IMG/VR virus record: IMGVR_UViG_3300043446_005051
Coordinates: 25,427 to 89,426 of that record
Source of the DNA: a virus
Reading direction: 5' to 3' (one strand)
DNA length: 64,000 nt
Under the pieces are notes generated by a model. That model was not told the DNA's origin. It ran no database searches and saw only the letters and a list, made by a program, of their open reading frames with translations. Shown piece after piece: positions 1 to 7,085 of this stretch. The first letter of the stretch is position 1; the number at the start of each line of letters is the position of its first letter. A program made the position numbers and the translations under genes.

Positions 1-207
1 ATCCTCTTCACCATCCAAGTGAAGATTATAAGAAACATCCACAATTCTCAAATCGGCATAATTTACATAAGAATATTGATTTGTATTAGTAGAACTTACT
101 CCAACTTTTTTAAGGGAATTTTGAACAACAGAGTTCTTATGAGTTTCAAGGATTTCGTCTGCAACTTCTTTGATTTTGGCAAGGATTTGTAATTCCATTT
201 CAGTCAT
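1..207 (-). CDS. hypothetical protein, 3' end beyond window
   Basis: The reading frame starts with MTEMELQILAKI and stays open for 69 codons to the window edge, so the C-terminus is missing. The visible part is a helical N-terminus followed by a mixed segment ending LHLDGEED. Its start codon lies just inside the end of the upstream membrane-protein gene, as expected for translational coupling. I do not recognise the family. Confidence 0.6.
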   Translation of the reverse strand, partial: MTEMELQILAKIKEVADEILETHKNSVVQNSLKKVGVSSTNTNQYSYVNYADLRIVDVSYNLHLDGEED

Positions 208-379
208 TTGAATTTTCAACCATTTTCAAAAATTCAACTCCCAAATCAATAAAAATTAAAATAAAAATAAAGATTGCTGGAATAAGAACACCTAATCCCA
301 AAAAGACACAAGAAAGATAAATCAAAAAACCACATCTAATGAAAATCCAAAAAAGATACAAAAGGTCTTTTTTAGTCAT
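200..379 (-). CDS. small membrane protein (59 aa)
   Basis: Starts MTKKDLLYLFWIF and is almost wholly hydrophobic from residue 6 to 52, enough for one long or two short membrane spans, with a short polar tail. Its stop overlaps the neighbourhood of the next start (207). Such one-gene membrane peptides are frequent in phage accessory clusters. No function can be assigned. Confidence 0.55.
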   Translation of the reverse strand: MTKKDLLYLFWIFIRCGFLIYLSCVFLGLGVLIPAIFIFILIFIDLGVEFLKMVENSND

Positions 380-423
380 TTGGTGTCCCTGTAATTGTGA
401 TAAACCTCATCTAAATCTTCATT

Positions 424-570
424 TCATTGACTGTCATAAATCTCTTTGAGTTTATGATAAAGTGGATTTATTACAGTTCCAATTACATCTTTAGAGTCAA
501 GAATAAGATAAAGATACCTCAGTTGCTCTTCAGTGAGTGTGACCTTATAGGTCTTTTCAACTTCAATCAT
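424..570 (-). CDS. hypothetical protein (48 aa)
   Basis: Starts MIEVEKTYKVTLTEEQ and ends KEIYDSQ. The pattern of a short beta strand followed by helices (TEEQLRYLYLILDS) resembles small phage regulators, but there is no diagnostic motif. It lies in the same orientation as its neighbours. The reading is by translation of the minus strand. Confidence 0.45.
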   Translation of the reverse strand: MIEVEKTYKVTLTEEQLRYLYLILDSKDVIGTVINPLYHKLKEIYDSQ

Positions 571-653
571 TTCAGTTCATTTGTGGGTATGAGAGTATTG
601 TACACCATCTGGAGAGGAATCCCCAGAGTACTGTGCCAGTTGTTCAGGTGGCC

Positions 654-872
654 TCAATAAGCATCCATATAATTTAGACATTCCTCAATTTCGGCATTAA
701 CATATTCCATATCATAAGTATACTTTTGATGAAACCGTGCCCAAATCTCCCATTGATTGCTTCCAAGATTGTTGATGGAGATGATGTCACAATCATCAAT
801 ACTTTCAATTGCATTTGCGACTCTGAAAGTTTCGTATTGACCCTGTATAACTCTACTAAAGACCTCAGCCAT
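654..872 (-). CDS. hypothetical protein (72 aa)
   Basis: Acidic 72-residue protein starting MAEVFSRVIQGQYE, with an alternating strand/helix pattern (CDIISINNLGSNQWEIWARF) and an acidic C-terminal helix. It sits in a run of minus-strand accessory genes. No known family is recognised. The overlapping plus-strand frame looks like a shadow. Confidence 0.55.
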   Translation of the reverse strand: MAEVFSRVIQGQYETFRVANAIESIDDCDIISINNLGSNQWEIWARFHQKYTYDMEYVNAEIEECLNYMDAY

Positions 873-911
873 CTTTACTCACCATCAGAGTTTGGATTTG
901 TTCTTCTTGTT

Positions 912-1130
912 TCATTTAGAATAATCCTCCCACCTCGGAATGGAACCGCAGATTTTATCGACAGAAGTTGAGAACCCTTTCTTTCCTTGTTCTGTCCTAC
1001 AATTCATCGCACTCTCATAAGCAACCTGAAAGGTGTGATGTTTTTGGTAGACTGTGTAACTGTCATTGCCCGCCACAATAATAGTTAGAAATGCAAAAAA
1101 GATAATAAGAATTAGAAAGTCATTTTTCAT
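912..1130 (-). CDS. small secreted or membrane-anchored protein (72 aa)
   Basis: The N-terminus MKNDFLILIIFFAFLTIIVAG is a typical signal sequence or single membrane anchor. It is followed by about 50 polar residues with two cysteines (MNCRTEQG and KICGSIP) that could form a disulfide outside the membrane. The start overlaps the stop of the upstream gene by 4 bases (ATGA), so the pair is translationally coupled. Function unknown. Confidence 0.6.
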   Translation of the reverse strand: MKNDFLILIIFFAFLTIIVAGNDSYTVYQKHHTFQVAYESAMNCRTEQGKKGFSTSVDKICGSIPRWEDYSK

Positions 1131-1375
1131 TTGTGGTTCTCCATCTGTTGAATAATCGCAGTCAGTCGTTCAATCTCCCTGCAAGCATCGTAAATCAAAC
1201 GATGGGGTTTGTCTTTCCACGTATACTGATAATCACCTCGCCCTGATGGAGCAAGACGCAAATGATAGGTCATCTGTGTAGGCATATCGGGAATTTCACA
1301 ATCATTCTTCAATCTCTCAAGTTCTTCTTGAGGAATATGAGTGAAGTTCCATTCAGGTGTGGGAATAATAGTCAT
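1127..1375 (-). CDS. hypothetical protein (82 aa)
   Basis: Starts MTIIPTPEWNFTHIPQEELE and ends with a helix, REIERLTAIIQQMENHK, suitable for a coiled coil. It overlaps both neighbours by 4 bases, making a three-gene coupled operon (1611 to 912). No enzymatic motif seen. Confidence 0.6.
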   Translation of the reverse strand: MTIIPTPEWNFTHIPQEELERLKNDCEIPDMPTQMTYHLRLAPSGRGDYQYTWKDKPHRLIYDACREIERLTAIIQQMENHK

Positions 1376-1611
1376 TCCAGTTCTCCGAACGAATTAAACT
1401 CTTTTTGAAATGCAATCATATCAGGTTGCATAAATTCCCATTCACTGTTCAAAGAAAACCAGAATAGAGCAGTGAGTTCTTGTTGCCTGTATTCCTTTGG
1501 ATTATCAATGTAGGATTGATAGTAAGTATAAAAGTCCTGAGAATAAACTCCGAAGATGGCACATAACCAGACTTCAAAATTATGTTTGAATTCAAAAAAT
1601 GGATTTGACAT
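1372..1611 (-). CDS. hypothetical protein (79 aa)
   Basis: Aromatic-rich protein starting MSNPFFEFKHNFEVWLC. First gene of the overlapping trio. No recognisable domain; the hydrophobic pattern suggests a small helical fold, not a membrane protein. Confidence 0.55.
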   Translation of the reverse strand: MSNPFFEFKHNFEVWLCAIFGVYSQDFYTYYQSYIDNPKEYRQQELTALFWFSLNSEWEFMQPDMIAFQKEFNSFGELE

Positions 1612-1669
1612 CGGTATTGGGTTTACTGGAACATCATATCAGAAAAAGACACACCACTCAAGAAGCAGT

Positions 1670-1691
1670 GTGCCAGTGGTCAAAGTGTCAC
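1670..1691 (-). repeat. dispersed intergenic hairpin (GTGCCAGT type)
   Basis: Imperfect inverted repeat beginning gtgccagt and ending tgtcac, placed downstream of the 1753-2037 gene. It belongs to the family of related hairpins found between transcription units all over the left half of the window. It has no T-tract. Confidence 0.35.
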
Positions 1692-1752
1692 TTTACAATA
1701 CTATCAGAGAGTGAAAGAACAGGAGCACCGTTTCCAATGCCAATAATTCGTG

Positions 1753-2037
1753 TTACCATATCAGAATAGGGGGAGTTGGAGCTTCACCACAGTATGCTCC
1801 AACCAGTGAAGCATCTTTAATTTTTTCTGCACACTTTTGGAAGGTGGCAAGATTTTCCTGGTACACTCCCATTTCGTTACTGTTGCTAATGTACCTAGTA
1901 ATCATTGATCCCGTAACAACTCCTCCTAATAGTAAAAAGAAAAAAGTAAGTACTCCAACTCCAATAGTGAATATAGAAAAAATGTCATTGGCATTTTTCT
2001 TTAGAAATTTTTTATATTCTTCAATCATATATTTCAA
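1753..2037 (-). CDS. membrane protein (94 aa)
   Basis: Residues about 20-45 form one strongly hydrophobic span (IFTIGVGVLTFFFLLLGG), preceded by a lysine-rich N-terminus. This is followed by a polar segment with two cysteines (FQKCAEKI, GAYCGEAP). It overlaps the secreted-protein gene upstream by 4 bases. The two are likely co-expressed and both act at the envelope, which is inference. Confidence 0.6.
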   Translation of the reverse strand: MKYMIEEYKKFLKKNANDIFSIFTIGVGVLTFFFLLLGGVVTGSMITRYISNSNEMGVYQENLATFQKCAEKIKDASLVGAYCGEAPTPPILIW

Positions 2038-2363
2038 ACCTTAAGTTGTTCTGGACTTTGTTGTGTGCAAACCTGATATTGATGCCCTTCGGGAAGCGTA
2101 TAACGCAGGCATTCCCTCCAGCGAGGGTCTGGAGTCACCTCAGAATACTTTGTAGACCAATCATACCAGCGATTTGCGTGAGGTAGAAACACATTCACAC
2201 GCACAAGCCTTTGATTAGAAAACCAGGCTTTACATTGAACTCCTTCAAATACACGTCCACGATTGTTGTAATAAACATTACAAGTTGTGGGGCGATAGAT
2301 TGGTTGTGCAACAGCAGGAAGAGTAGAAAGAAGAATTGATGCAGAAAGAAGAATGTTTTTCAT
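2034..2363 (-). CDS. secreted cysteine-containing protein (109 aa)
   Basis: A clear Sec signal peptide (MKNILLSASILLSTLPAVAQ, cleavage after AVA) precedes a roughly 90-residue domain with four cysteines (TTCNVYY, VQCKAW, RECLRY, QVCTQQ), enough for two disulfides. Export of a phage protein to the periplasm suggests a role in envelope modification, superinfection exclusion or lysis. The family is not recognised and the role is inference. Confidence 0.6.
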   Translation of the reverse strand: MKNILLSASILLSTLPAVAQPIYRPTTCNVYYNNRGRVFEGVQCKAWFSNQRLVRVNVFLPHANRWYDWSTKYSEVTPDPRWRECLRYTLPEGHQYQVCTQQSPEQLKV

Positions 2364-2370
2364 TTTAAAA

Positions 2371-2520
2371 TTAGCGAATTCGTGTACGTTCGTTTCTTTC
2401 GTATTTTATGAGTTTGTCTCTCAGCCTCTTAATTTCATATTCTAGACATTTAATATGATTCTCTAGAACAATGAAAGTGATTATCCAAGCAATGAAACTG
2501 ATAGTGAGAAGGATTTCCAT
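2371..2520 (-). CDS. small membrane-anchored coiled-coil protein (49 aa)
   Basis: Starts MEILLTISFIAWIITFIVL, one membrane span, then a charged helix (HIKCLEYEIKRLRDKLIKY) with heptad-like spacing. Type II topology resembles small spanin-like or holin-associated proteins, but size and sequence do not prove this. It fills the gap between two clear genes in the same orientation. Confidence 0.5.
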   Translation of the reverse strand: MEILLTISFIAWIITFIVLENHIKCLEYEIKRLRDKLIKYERNERTRIR

Positions 2521-2528
2521 TTTACATT

Positions 2529-2765
2529 TTATTTAAATGACCAGTTTTTAGAAAGAACATCAATTTCTAAAGATAGATTATAAATCCAAGTAATGAAATA
2601 AAACAAACTTGATTCTCCAATTGAAATTTGAAGGTAAGGAATTAATTCAGGAAATTCAGTGGTTCTAACTGTGAATGTTAGTAACGTAAATTTAGAAAAG
2701 ATAAAGAAACGATATCGAATATCATATCCAAAATCATATTCTTTATCGAAAGAAAAAAGTTTCAT
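2529..2765 (-). CDS. hypothetical protein (78 aa)
   Basis: Starts MKLFSFDKEYDFGYDIRYRF and has alternating hydrophobic beta-like segments rich in aromatic residues. It follows the phage pattern of short adjacent minus-strand genes. The overlapping plus-strand frame is considered a shadow. Function unknown. Confidence 0.5.
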   Translation of the reverse strand: MKLFSFDKEYDFGYDIRYRFFIFSKFTLLTFTVRTTEFPELIPYLQISIGESSLFYFITWIYNLSLEIDVLSKNWSFK

Positions 2766-2776
2766 AAAAATAAAAA

Positions 2777-3181
2777 TCAGAGAGCTGCAATCTCTTCTTC
2801 AGAGAGAAAATGACCGAATGAACTTGGTACTTCCTCTAGACCATCTTTTGTTTGCTTATATTCATTTAGATCGATGACATAATTTTGATTTAGCATCTCA
2901 CGCATAATATCAAACTTATCTTCATTCATTGAAGAAGTCTTGATTTCTTTTACAGGCTTCACAGAAGCGTTGGATTGTGAGGATGTAATCAGAGTCTCAG
3001 CATCTACTTTAAGCTCCTTCAGAGTCTTCTGAACAGCAATAGGATTGCCAAGCATTGAAGGGTTACTGCACTTGTAAAGAACCCACTTTGAACTTGATTT
3101 CTTTTGAATATAACCAACCATCTTTGGTCCTTCATTGATTTGGTATTCACCAGCTTGAATACGAGAAAATTTCAGAGTCAT
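2777..3181 (-). CDS. hypothetical protein, paralogue of the 6165-6683 gene (134 aa)
   Basis: The N-terminal module KFSRIQAGEYQI ... MVGYIQKKSSSKWVLYKC matches the N-terminal module of the protein at 6165-6683 (KFPRIQAGYYGI ... FVGYIMKE ... WWVI), so the two are paralogues with different tails. The middle is Ser/Lys-rich, and the C-terminus FGHFLSEEEIAAL is helical. Similar short basic modules occur as conserved hypotheticals in cyanophages. Function unknown. A start preceded by an extended -10-like element (TGTGCTATGATA near 3205) fits separate transcription. Confidence 0.65.
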   Translation of the reverse strand: MTLKFSRIQAGEYQINEGPKMVGYIQKKSSSKWVLYKCSNPSMLGNPIAVQKTLKELKVDAETLITSSQSNASVKPVKEIKTSSMNEDKFDIMREMLNQNYVIDLNEYKQTKDGLEEVPSSFGHFLSEEEIAAL

Positions 3182-3293
3182 AATGAAGAAGAAACGTCAG
3201 TTGTCTGTTGACTAGCATATCATAGCACACTCAAGCTCAGCTTAAAAGCTATCTATGCCAGTCCACAAATTGTCACAAGAGCTATTGATTATA

Positions 3294-3321
3294 TTGACAA
3301 ATATAAAATCACTGCTACAAT
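3294..3321 (+). promoter_or_regulatory. plus-strand sigma70-type promoter, copy 1
   Basis: TTGACA (3294-3299), 16-bp spacer, TACAAT (3316-3321). It points away from the direction of all neighbouring genes. A near-identical arrangement at 25302-25329 argues that it is conserved for function. Confidence 0.55.
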
Positions 3322-3327
3322 CCTTCT

Positions 3328-3418
3328 GTTACTGAAGGATTTATTATATCTATAAGAATACTATAGAATATTTAATCGAGAGATGACCGAAGGTCATTTA
3401 CTCCGAAGGAGTAAATTC
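3328..3418 (+). ncRNA. candidate small RNA with four hairpins, copy 1
   Basis: Directly after the promoter are four inverted repeats: ATCCTTC/GAAGGAT, TCTATA/TATAGA, ATGACC-GAA-GGTCAT and TTTACTC-CGAAG-GAGTAAA. The paralogous copy at 25336-25422 keeps the layout. In the third hairpin it changes the arms to TGTCC/GGACT-type sequences that still pair. On the opposite strand the last two hairpins have TTCG loops and could instead protect or end the minus-strand mRNA of the neighbouring gene, so the strand is not certain. Confidence 0.4.
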
Positions 3419-3420
3419 TC

Positions 3421-3882
3421 CTAAGCAAATAGATACTCTTTCCATTCGCTTACATTTGACCTATGAATCGTTAGAGAGATTTTATTGTATGGTTTGTAAG
3501 GTTGAAATAGTAATTTCATTCCAGCTTCACTAGGAGTTCTATTCCCTTTTTTGAGATTACACTTTAGACAAGCGGTTATCAAATTGGACCATTCATCTTG
3601 ACCATTACGAGATTGAGGTATAATATGGTCAACTGTTAAATTTTCTTTTGAATTGCAATAAGCACAAGTATGATTGTCTCTTGTAAAGATTGATCGACGA
3701 GTAACATTATTTGACATAATTCGATTATAAGGCAATCGAATATAATTTACCAATCGAACTACGTGTTCTGAAAGAATTTGAACTTTTTCTTTAATAATAT
3801 AAACAATCGCTTTTCTTTTTGAAACAATATTAATCGGAGCATAGTCCGCATTTAATACAAGAATTTGATTTTTGAGTTTCAT
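3421..3882 (-). CDS. HNH endonuclease
   Basis: Residues about 70-125 form an HNH nuclease: CAYCNSKENLTVDHIIP (zinc Cys pair plus the DH of the first H), then WSNLITACLKCNLKKGNRTP (N, second Cys pair, KxxR). The N-terminal part, NADYAPINIVSKRKAIVYII, is the usual lead-in of stand-alone HNH proteins in cyanobacteria and their phages. I choose the internal start MKLKNQILVLN because the longer frame overlaps the upstream gene by 29 bases. Probable role: free-standing homing or DNA-processing nuclease. Confidence 0.8.
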   Translation of the reverse strand: MKLKNQILVLNADYAPINIVSKRKAIVYIIKEKVQILSEHVVRLVNYIRLPYNRIMSNNVTRRSIFTRDNHTCAYCNSKENLTVDHIIPQSRNGQDEWSNLITACLKCNLKKGNRTPSEAGMKLLFQPYKPYNKISLTIHRSNVSEWKEYLFA

Positions 3883-3886
3883 TTTT

Positions 3887-4117
3887 CTAATGGTTGAACT
3901 TAAAGTCCTGTTCATAATAAGCAGAAATTACAATATCATCCCAGGCTGTAGGTATATAACGATGCATACGATTGACTCCTGAAAGTTTATACTCGGAGTC
4001 TTCTAATTTAAGGTCATTGAGTAAACCTTTAAGTTTTCGAATTTCTTGAGATGTTTTTGGTTTACGGAAGTAGCAATAGCAACTTTTTTTGGGAAGACTA
4101 CGATGAGTTCTAGCCAT
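3887..4117 (-). CDS. conserved cyanophage hypothetical protein (76 aa)
   Basis: Starts MARTHRSLPKKSCYCYFRKP and ends IPTAWDDIVISAYYEQDF. I recognise this MARTHRSLPKK...RPKTSQE...IPTAWDDI pattern as a conserved small protein of cyanophages. It is basic at the N-terminus and acidic at the C-terminus. It precedes the HNH gene by a few bases. Function unknown. Confidence 0.6.
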   Translation of the reverse strand: MARTHRSLPKKSCYCYFRKPKTSQEIRKLKGLLNDLKLEDSEYKLSGVNRMHRYIPTAWDDIVISAYYEQDFKFNH

Positions 4118-4125
4118 AAAACTTT

Positions 4126-4287
4126 TTATTCGAAATTGTTAATAAACTTATGAAGTAAGTGAACTCCTTTATCTGGAGAGAACTTTCTATCAAAGAGTAC
4201 CATTAATTTCTCAATGACATCTTTATATGCAGAAGGAACTCGGATGTGAACAGTATCTCCAGAGTTGGGAAATTTCTTAACAAACAT
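4126..4287 (-). CDS. small hypothetical protein (53 aa)
   Basis: Starts MFVKKFPNSGDTVHIRVPSA followed by YKDVIEKLMVLFDRKF. A short strand (HIRVP) followed by two helices is compatible with a ribbon-helix-helix-like or small regulatory fold, but this is only suggestive. Same orientation and tight spacing between the helicase and the 3887 gene. Confidence 0.5.
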   Translation of the reverse strand: MFVKKFPNSGDTVHIRVPSAYKDVIEKLMVLFDRKFSPDKGVHLLHKFINNFE

Positions 4288-4312
4288 AAGTATGATTTTA
4301 AACTGACCTTAT

Positions 4313-5506
4313 TTATGCAATAAGAGCATCTCCCTTGATAAAAAGTGTATCTACAATGTTTTGTAGCTGTTGTTCGATTTTATGACCTCTTTTGTCATTT
4401 GAAGGAAAAGCAATGATTCCAAAGGGCTTTTTATATTTTTCATATTCACCCCTTTGAATTAGACCCTTCTCAAGTCGTTCGTGGTCGTCTTTATGTAGAC
4501 GTAGAATACGTCCCATTGTTTGAACATAATCTACTACTGATAGATTTCGAAGAATCAATGCGTGAGTCATACCATTGATAGAGATGCCTTCTGAAATGAT
4601 GGAATGGTGAAACAGAATCAGTTTTACATCATCATCATTTCCCATCTGCTCAAGAGTATCAAAGAATACTTGACGTGATACTTTATTCTGATTGATTACG
4701 CAACCATATTTACTGGTAATGTGAAATACCTGAAAGCCTCGCTCATAGAGTTCATTGAGGAGTTCAGTCTCAGTAAACATATCCATCATTCTTTGAGTTG
4801 TGGGAACTGCAACAAGAATCTTTGGATTTACCTCAATATCATCAATGAAATTGAGAATGTTTTCATCTTCATTTTCTGAAGATTCATAGGAAACGACTTT
4901 AGGTGCAAGAATAAACCCTCCTTCTACAAGCTCCTTAGGTGAAAGAGAGATAATTGTTCCACCATACACATCAGAGTTTGCCATCGTCTTACGGTCACTT
5001 GTATGGCGAGGAGTCGCAGTATAGAAATAACAATTCTTCGCAATTCTAGAAGTTTCTGCTACTCCAACAAAATTAGCTTCAAATACTGAATGATGAGCTT
5101 CATCGAAGATTGCAATATCAATATTTACATTTGATTCATTAATTTTTGAAAGTGACTTGTATGTAGTAAAGATAATTTGATGATGTTGAATACGAGTTGT
5201 AATATTCGAAATAGTACGAATCATTTCAACATTTGTAGTTCCATTTTCACCCGAATGCGCGTGAAAATAAAATACTTTTGAAACATCTTTTAAATGCCTT
5301 TGAAATTCATTTGATAGCTGAGATGCAAGAAGAATCTTTGGAGCAACAACAACAATTTTCAGAGGATGAGTGGAATTTAAGATTCTTTGTTTAACATCCT
5401 CCATAAAGATTACGGTCTTTCCGCCGCCAGTTGGGATCACTAATGTACCTTTGTTATGCTTTTTAAGTGTAATCAATGCTTTTTGTTGATACTCTCGAAG
5501 TTTCAT
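4313..5506 (-). CDS. SF2 DNA/RNA helicase (UvsW-like core)
   Basis: All core superfamily 2 motifs are visible: Q-like LREYQQKAL at the N-terminus, Walker A IPTGGGKT (residues 24-31), Walker B DEAH (about 135), motif III YTATPRH, motif V FHHSIISEGISI and motif VI QTMGRILRLH. T4 UvsW, the branch-migrating recombination helicase, has the same core but an extra N-terminal domain and is longer (about 500 aa against 397 here). This could therefore be a reduced UvsW or a separate helicase of the type III restriction/RecG-like class. ATP-dependent unwinding or remodelling of replication intermediates is inferred. Confidence 0.8.
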   Translation of the reverse strand: MKLREYQQKALITLKKHNKGTLVIPTGGGKTVIFMEDVKQRILNSTHPLKIVVVAPKILLASQLSNEFQRHLKDVSKVFYFHAHSGENGTTNVEMIRTISNITTRIQHHQIIFTTYKSLSKINESNVNIDIAIFDEAHHSVFEANFVGVAETSRIAKNCYFYTATPRHTSDRKTMANSDVYGGTIISLSPKELVEGGFILAPKVVSYESSENEDENILNFIDDIEVNPKILVAVPTTQRMMDMFTETELLNELYERGFQVFHITSKYGCVINQNKVSRQVFFDTLEQMGNDDDVKLILFHHSIISEGISINGMTHALILRNLSVVDYVQTMGRILRLHKDDHERLEKGLIQRGEYEKYKKPFGIIAFPSNDKRGHKIEQQLQNIVDTLFIKGDALIA

Positions 5507-5529
5507 TCTTAATTTAGAAGATGATGTAA

Positions 5530-5955
5530 TTAAATTGATTCTTTTTTAATTCTATCCAATGTTGCTGTGGCACATCGACTTACGTGTTTTGTTAAATCAT
5601 TGGAAAGTTTCTCCAGCAAATCAATTGGTACTGTTTTGTTTGAAGCCAATCCTCCTCGAACATCTTCACTTAAGTCTACAGATAGGGACTCATAAATTTT
5701 CCTATTCAAATTAGGCTTTATTGCAATTCTATATTTTATCATCATATCGTCACTTTTAATTGCTTCTTCTAATTTGGAGGAAGGAAAGTTACGGTTTGAA
5801 ATTAAATTAATGATAGTATAATATGAGTCCGTGTTTCGATGGCTTTGTTTGAAATGTTTATCAAACAGCTGTACTAATTTAATAGTGTTAGAGAGAGTCT
5901 CTGCGAGTTTGATGTCTCGATTGGCTTCATATTCAACAAAATACGACATTTTCAA
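5530..5955 (-). CDS. LRV/HEAT-like repeat protein (141 aa)
   Basis: The second half carries short helical repeats of about 22-24 residues (e.g. SDDMMIKYRIAIKPNLN, SEDVRGGLASNKTVPIDLLE, LTKHVSRCATA) resembling leucine-rich-variant repeats seen in cyanobacterial and phage proteins. Such arrays usually bind protein partners. It lies directly upstream of the helicase and overlaps the preceding small gene by 4 bases, so the three are probably one operon. Confidence 0.55.
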   Translation of the reverse strand: MKMSYFVEYEANRDIKLAETLSNTIKLVQLFDKHFKQSHRNTDSYYTIINLISNRNFPSSKLEEAIKSDDMMIKYRIAIKPNLNRKIYESLSVDLSEDVRGGLASNKTVPIDLLEKLSNDLTKHVSRCATATLDRIKKESI

Positions 5956-6092
5956 ATAAACTCCATTAGAAAGTAGTCTTCGGTGATTCCAAGTTCATCT
6001 GACCGCTCTTTAATCCATTTTACAAAAAGAATAGCTTCTTCCTCTTCCTTTTGTAGCTCAGATTGAATTTCTTGAATTGATTTTTGATTCAT
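5952..6092 (-). CDS. small acidic helical protein (46 aa)
   Basis: Starts MNQKSIQEIQSELQKEEEEA, one long amphipathic helix, then KWIKERSDELGITEDYFLME. The ATGA overlap with the next gene (5952-5955) supports it as a real translated frame. Function unknown. Confidence 0.5.
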   Translation of the reverse strand: MNQKSIQEIQSELQKEEEEAILFVKWIKERSDELGITEDYFLMEFI

Positions 6093-6125
6093 TGGTAATC
6101 AGATGATAAGTTGATGCAATATATG

Positions 6126-6161
6126 AAAAAGAGAGTGACAATTAAGTCACTCTCTTTTTTT
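6126..6161 (-). terminator. bidirectional Rho-independent terminator
   Basis: Perfect stem GAGAGTGAC/GTCACTCTC with loop AATTAA, flanked by A-tract on one side and a seven-T tract on the other, so it can end transcription on either strand. It closes the 6165-6683 unit. Confidence 0.75.
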
Positions 6162-6164
6162 AAA

Positions 6165-6683
6165 TCAAACAAGAGAAAGCTCGGGTTCGTCGGAAGTTAC
6201 ATACTCAAACTCATCCTCCAGATCGAGTTCATCATTCAGGTCAAATTCATTTGAATCGTCCAGAACAAAATCAGAATCGTCTTGAAGAAGGTCGTCTTCA
6301 TCTAGTTCAGGCATCAGTACAGTTACAGGAACTTCTACTTCGGTCTCAGGTGCAGAGACTTCTTCCTCTTCTTCAGCCTCATTCCACTCCACTTCCTTCA
6401 GGGGAGAGATTGGAGAGATTGCCTGAGGTTGCTCATTCAGGAAGAACCCCTTAGCAGTTTCCTTTGCTTCTCGCAGCAGGGAATCGGGGCTGTCAATTGC
6501 ATCCGCAGTATTGACCATAAAGGGTTCCTTTTCAGGTACAGAATCATTGATGACCCACCAGTTAGTTTCCTTCGAGTCATCATTTACTTCCTTCATAATG
6601 TACCCAACGAATTCTCCATCACGAGTAATTCCATAGTACCCGGCTTGAATACGGGGAAACTTGATAACAGGTGCTTTTGCCAT
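6165..6683 (-). CDS. acidic-tailed hypothetical protein (172 aa)
   Basis: The N-terminal module (KFPRIQAGYYGI, FVGYIMKE) is shared with the 2777-3181 protein. The C-terminal 80 residues are extremely acidic (stretches of EEEE and DDSDFVLDDSNEFD). The start at 6683 is preferred because a good ribosome-binding site (GGAGG, 8 bases upstream) precedes that ATG, while the longer frame starts inside the leader. It has its own promoter-like element (6750-6755) and terminator, suggesting high independent expression. Acidic tails of this type can act as DNA mimics; that is inference only. Confidence 0.7.
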   Translation of the reverse strand: MAKAPVIKFPRIQAGYYGITRDGEFVGYIMKEVNDDSKETNWWVINDSVPEKEPFMVNTADAIDSPDSLLREAKETAKGFFLNEQPQAISPISPLKEVEWNEAEEEEEVSAPETEVEVPVTVLMPELDEDDLLQDDSDFVLDDSNEFDLNDELDLEDEFEYVTSDEPELSLV

Positions 6684-6749
6684 AATAAAAACCTCCAAAG
6701 AAAAGAATACGACGGTTGAGTGTTGAAAGGTCTCCCTCTCACCTCAGTC

Positions 6750-6755
6750 ATTGTA
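6750..6755 (-). promoter_or_regulatory. extended -10 type promoter motif
   Basis: On the minus strand GCTACAATGACTGAGGT contains TACAAT about 65 bases upstream of the 6683 start codon. The same 17-base motif, with one difference, precedes the E2-like gene at 10313. No good -35 is visible, so it may depend on an activator. Confidence 0.45.
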
Positions 6756-6783
6756 GCGCAGACTCAGAAAAGCAATCAGGATG

Positions 6784-6806
6784 GTGGACAGTTGAAAAAG
6801 CGTCCT
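6784..6806 (-). repeat. dispersed hairpin (GGACAGT type)
   Basis: gtggacagttgaaaaagcgtcc forms an imperfect stem (GGAC/GTCC) with an A-rich loop. Member of the intergenic hairpin family, upstream of the 6165 unit and downstream of the tRNA pair. Confidence 0.4.
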
Positions 6807-6829
6807 CTCTGTAATGCTATTTGCATTAA

Positions 6830-6861
6830 AAAACTCCTATTCAAATTTGAATAGGAGTTTT
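6830..6861 (-). terminator. perfect 32-bp palindromic terminator
   Basis: AAAACTCCTATTCAAA is followed immediately by its exact reverse complement, giving a 16-bp arm palindrome ending in TTTT on both strands. It lies just after the two-tRNA unit (6881-7047, minus) and is well placed to end it. Confidence 0.7.
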
Positions 6862-6880
6862 AAGTGTTATTCAGTTTTAG

Positions 6881-6951
6881 TAGGGACACTGGGGATTGAA
6901 CCCAGACTAACCCGTTATAAGCAGGCCGCTCTACCATTAAGCTATGCCCCC
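6881..6951 (-). tRNA. tRNA-Ile (anticodon UAU)
   Basis: Cloverleaf readable on the minus strand: acceptor GGGGGCA/TGTCCCT (with G-U pairs), anticodon loop CTTATAA, T arm CTGGG-TTCAATC-CCCAG. The anticodon UAU reads AUA, a codon common in this A+T-rich phage and rare in many hosts. Confidence 0.8.
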
Positions 6952-6975
6952 ACATAATTTGCTCTAAAAGAGCAA

Positions 6976-7047
6976 AGCGATAGACGTGATTTGAACACGC
7001 AACCGTCTGGATGGAAGCCAGAAGCTCTACCGTTGAGCTACTATCGC
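6976..7047 (-). tRNA. tRNA-Gly (anticodon UCC)
   Basis: Acceptor GCGATAG/CTATCGC is perfect. The anticodon stem TCTGG/CCAGA encloses CTTCCAT, and the T arm is CGTG-TTCAAAT-CACG. Reads GGA. Paired with tRNA-Ile 25 bases downstream. Confidence 0.88.
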
Positions 7048-7085
7048 ATAATTAAAGGAATACTAATGTATTCCTTTGTATATAT

